From Homarus americanus (lineage: Eukaryota; Arthropoda; Malacostraca; Decapoda; Nephropidae): a stretch of DNA of 64,000 bases. Positions 60,440 through 64,000 of this stretch are shown here, piece by piece. The notes below the pieces were generated by a model. That model saw only the letters and a program-made list of their open reading frames with translations. It made no database searches and was not told where the DNA came from. Numbering within the stretch: the first letter of the stretch is position 1; each line of letters begins with the position of its first letter. The position numbers and the translations under genes are program-made. Location: NCBI RefSeq assembly GCF_018991925.1, contig NW_024720750.1, positions 1 through 64,000 of the forward strand, read 5' to 3'.

Positions 60440-61075
60440 GTGGTGGTGTGTGTGGCTGGCAGGGCAATGTGTTCAATGTTATTGGTGAGGTAGGTGGTGT
60501 GAGGTGGAGGTGGTGTGGAGGGTGATGGAAGGATAGGTGATGGTGGTGAGTGGTGATAGTGTTGGGCAGTGGTACTAGGGGATGGTTGGTGGTGGTACAT
60601 GAAAATGTTTGGTCATGTAGGGGGGTGGTGGGTGGCGTGTGACAGACGGTGGGCGGCAGGAGGCTGTTGACAGATGACGCTTGTGGCAGATGGTGTGTCC
60701 AGGTGACAGGGGTGGGTGGGTGACAAATGGTGGGTGGCAGAGGCTGTTGACAGGGCATGTGGCAGATGGGTGTCAGGTGACGAGGTGGGTGGGTGACAAG
60801 TGGTTGGTGTCAGGTGGTGGGTGGCAGGAGGCTGTTGACAGATGGCTTGTGGCAGATGGGTGTCAGGTGACGAGTGGGTGGGTGACAAGTGGTTGGTGTC
60901 AGGTGGTGGGGCAGGAGCTGTTGACAGATGGCTTGTGGCAGATGGGTGTCAGGTGACGAGGTGGGTGGGTGACAAGTGGTTGGTGTGGTGGTGGGTGTGG
61001 CGGCTGGTAGGTGATGGTTGGCAGGTGGTTTTGTTGGGTGGCAGGTGGTGGGTGTAAGATTGACAACGTGAGCTG
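60440..61075. repeat. Minisatellite of about 88 bp
   Basis: The marker GACAAGTGGTTGGTGTCAGG occurs at 60795 and 60884 and, shortened, at 60971. Each copy also contains GGCTGTTGACAGATGGCTTG and CAGATGGGTGTCAGGTGACG. About four copies, flanked by looser GTGGTGG-rich DNA. Confidence 0.9.
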
Positions 61076-61336
61076 TGATATTTTCACCCTTTAAGCTCGT
61101 GGTTCTGCATTCAGTTCGCGTCCCTATGGTGAGGAGGGGAGGGGGTGGGTGAGTTAGGGAGGGTTGGGTACGATGTGAGGTGGAAGAGGATGGTGTTTGG
61201 GACGGGTGATGAGGGGATGGAAAGGATGTGGGTTAGGGTGAGTTTGGGGCTAGGTGGGGGAGAGACTTTGGGGGTGAGAGTGGGAACGAAGGGCAGAAGA
61301 GGTGAAGGAACTAATTAATAATAATGACATTAACGA

Positions 61337-61341
61337 TGATG

Positions 61342-61386
<45 letters not shown>
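61337..61386. repeat. (AAT)n microsatellite
   Basis: About 16 units, preceded by GATGATG. Confidence 0.96.
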
Positions 61387-61387
<1 letters not shown>

Positions 61388-62482
61388 GATTTTAAATTCT
61401 CTGATTCTCAGGACAAATATCTCTCTCCTTAACTGGTCTTTGGAAAGTATTGTAATTATGCTAGAGTCTCACAGCAAATTTGACACCATTTTCGCCGCAG
61501 TTTATATATTCAAAATGAGTAAACCATTTGATTACATTATCTTTTTAAAGTTACTATTTAAAGAATAATACTTTAAATTTAGGATGCTTGAGTGAATCCT
61601 TCTTTGTGTTGTTGTCTAAATTAATCAGTTAAATGCCTCCTGACATTCACCAGTTACGAGTTTTTAATTTACGATCCTTTGAGAATCATCGACTGCATTT
61701 ATCGTAATTTAAGTGAGCCAATTAGACAACGTTCTTTTATCTCTTAGTTGGGGGGGCGTAACTTAGAATCCATTGAAATCCATCTATGTGTTCGTTACAT
61801 ACGATAAATCACTTAAAATAGTTGAGAATCACTCAAATGCCGTAAGCTTGAAACCAATTAGAATCACCTGATGGAAGACATTAACAGAAACCATTAAGAC
61901 TGTATCTATGTTGTATATAACTCATACAGGACCCAATTTAGATAGCTCTTTAACTACCAACTATCTAGGTCAGGGAAATGGTACTTATTTGAGAGCCTCT
62001 GAAGATCATGAGTGATGGTGGTGAGAACACGTCGACCAAGAAACCTGAGATCTGTATTGTTAACCAGAGCTCTGTGCCTTCACCCACCAAGCTATTTGTA
62101 TGCTAATGTGTTATAGCTGGTGTGTGTATATTGACCACAGGGGGAGCAAAAAAAGTTATAAGAGGCAGGTGGATGTTGTGTATGTTAAGGTATGTGTGTG
62201 TATTACTTGTGTTTTATGCTAATGTGTATAGTGTGTTGTGTGGGTTTATATGTGTTTTATGTTAAGTGTGTGAATGCTTAATGTGTATAGCTAGCTGGTG
62301 TGTATATACATATAGCCCCGAGAAGAGATAAGGTGGTGTTGTATAGTAAGGCGGCGTTATTTGGGAGTGTATGCTAATGAGTATAATTTGTATGTGTATG
62401 TTTAGATTATGTGTATGTTAAGTGTGTATTGGCCTGGGGAGGAAGTGTACAGCTGCTGTGAAAGGTTTAAATGTATACCATT
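61387..62482. other. Non-repetitive stretch
   Basis: AT-rich with GAATCAC phrases at 61680-61870. 62110-62430 repeats GTGTATGTTAAG/ATGCTAATGTGTAT phrases loosely. No gene recognised. Confidence 0.5.

Positions 62483-62561
<79 letters not shown>
62483..62561. repeat. (GT)n microsatellite
   Basis: About 39 perfect GT units. Confidence 0.98.
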
Positions 62562-62565
<4 letters not shown>

Positions 62566-62779
62566 CTGGCTAGCTAACCTATGTAAACCATGTGGTGTAA
62601 AGGGTGGATGGCGTGCTTTATAATTAAGACATAACCCAGTGCTGTGTTAAGGTGTAGCCATTTACGCAGCCATTGTGTAGCATAGAGTCTCTAGGGTGTG
62701 TGAGAGACGGTGTGGGGAGATCTAGCTATGCGAGGGAACTTGGTGTGTATGGCTATCATGTTGAAGTGTGTGGCTGTGT

Positions 62780-63210
62780 GAGGTGTGGGGTGGTGTTGCC
62801 GGGTGTGTAAGGTGGGGGGGTGTGGATGGGGAGAGGGTAGGGGGATGGGAGGTGAGAGAGGTGGATGGGGAGAGTGGGGTGGATGGGGATGGGGTGGATG
62901 GGGAGAGAGGAGGTAGGGTGGATGGGGAGAGAGGGTGGATGGGGAGAGGTGGGGTGGGTGGGAGGTGGGGTGGATGGGAGGTGGGGTGGATGGGGTAGGG
63001 TGGATGGAGAGAGGGTGGGGTGGATGGGGATGGGGTGGATGGGGAGAGGTAGGGGTGGATGGAGAGGGTGGGGTGGATGGGGAGGTGGGGAGGGTGGATG
63101 GGAGGTAGGGTGGATGGGGGTTGGATGGGAGAGGTGGGGTGGATGGGGTGGATGGGGTGGGGAGGGTGGATGGGGAGGGGGTGGATGGGGAGAGGTGGGG
63201 TGGATGGGGA
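62780..63210. repeat. G-rich minisatellite of about 19 bp
   Basis: Units GGTGGATGGGGAGAGGTGG and shorter GGTGGATGGG forms, about 25 copies. Frames in Gly/Trp or Pro/His/Ser are repeat artefacts. Confidence 0.94.
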
Positions 63211-63507
63211 TGAAGGCTGATCTGTATGCCACTCAGCCTCTGTTAGGATAACACTGCCTCCTCTTATCTCGCTCAGTGGTGTTGAGGAGAGGGTGGGGGT
63301 TGAGGAGAAGGGGTTGTGGGGGTTAGATGAGGTTTTTATAGGTTTGGGATGGGGGTATGGGCCGGGTGGGGGGGCTGGGGTTAGGAGGTTAGGTGCAGGA
63401 AGAGCAGTTGGTGGTGGGGGAGTTGGTAGAAGGCGTAGGTAAAGGAGGTGGAAATAAAAGAAAGCGGGGGGGTTGAAGTGTGGTAGGAGAGATTTGTTGC
63501 GGGTTGA

Positions 63508-63549
<42 letters not shown>

Positions 63550-64000
63550 TATCTATCAACGGCAAGAGATGTGTAAACAAACAGGAATAACTGAAATAAG
63601 ATGATGATTATCCGTATTAGAATTATTTGTGTGTGTGTGTGTGTGTGTGATAATCCCCTCATTACTATACATTATTAAGTATATTGGATCAAAAGTGTGG
63701 GTTCTTCCTCCAGCCTGTTATTGCTCCTCCTTGTGGTCAAATTTCTGGTGAAATTGGTTCTGGTACCTATTAATTTCCCGGTAAAGTGTGTTTATTTTTT
63801 CTTGTTTATTAGGCACGGCCGGATGTTGTTTGTGTTTTGTGCTGGAGGCCTGGACACAGTGTTGTTGTTACTGTTATGTAGTTTGTTTTGTTGGTGTTTT
63901 TATTATGTTTTTGTTCGTTTTGTAATGTGTTCAAGGTGTTTTATTGTGTTTCATTTTGTGACTATCGTGTTTGTTTGTATTCAACGTGTTTGTTTGTGCT
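63211..64000. other. G-rich then T-rich end of window with microsatellites
   Basis: 63270-63480 is G-rich without clear period. (CT)n at 63511-63546 and (GT)n at 63627-63648. 63790-64000 is rich in GTTTGT/GTTTTG phrases. No gene supported. Confidence 0.55.

Noticed and set aside
62020..62100. tRNA-derived SINE head on the minus strand
   Set aside because: A weak AGCTTGGTGGGTGAAGG resemblance to an A box but no acceptable B box.

Overview
This window looks like intergenic, heterochromatin-like DNA from an arthropod, most probably a decapod crustacean. The evidence is: several blocks of the arthropod telomere pentamer (TTAGG/CCTAA) inside the sequence; a tRNA-derived SINE and a LINE 3' end of types I recognise from decapod genomes; very long simple-sequence tracts; and no bacterial gene organisation. 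I find no host protein-coding gene I can support. Most long open frames lie inside tandem repeats, where repeats without stops give low-complexity reading frames (poly-Val/Cys, Pro/Ser, His/Thr, Gly/Val). They should not be annotated as genes.

Layout. 1-10388: one 16-bp satellite with a younger-looking 32-bp dimer zone at its right edge. 10894-12458: a 20-bp satellite. 12.5-14.5 kb: AT-rich single-copy-looking DNA with microsatellites and an inverted pair of telomere-like blocks. 14.6-17.9 kb: a decayed LINE on the minus strand. 18.1-22.8 kb: a cluster of mobile elements. It holds a small MITE, then a LINE tail split by a DNA transposon with 105-bp terminal inverted repeats, which was itself split by an LTR retrotransposon that retains only gag and a putative pol tail. 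23-25.8 kb: mostly single-copy-looking DNA. 25.9-35.7 kb: a series of minisatellites with strong purine/pyrimidine asymmetry and a 435-bp perfect GT tract. 36.1-41.0 kb: a 22-bp satellite. 43.1-48.2 kb: a 28-bp satellite. 48.2-51 kb: AT-rich DNA with short inverted-repeat elements carrying degenerate telomere-like pentamers. 51-64 kb: many minisatellites (20, 27, about 33, 19-22, about 88 and 19 bp units), a tRNA-derived SINE and microsatellites. Roughly half of the window is tandem repeat.

The most informative part is 18.4-22.8 kb, where order of insertion can be read directly: LINE first, then the long-TIR DNA transposon at a TA site, then the LTR element with a 4-bp ATAT target duplication. 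The LTR element's single frame runs from a Gag N-terminus through a zinc knuckle to what looks like a Pol C-terminal tail, with protease, RT, RNase H and integrase missing.

Limits: all family calls are by eye. Repeat periods were counted on representative copies. Feature ends of degenerate arrays are accurate to about one repeat unit.
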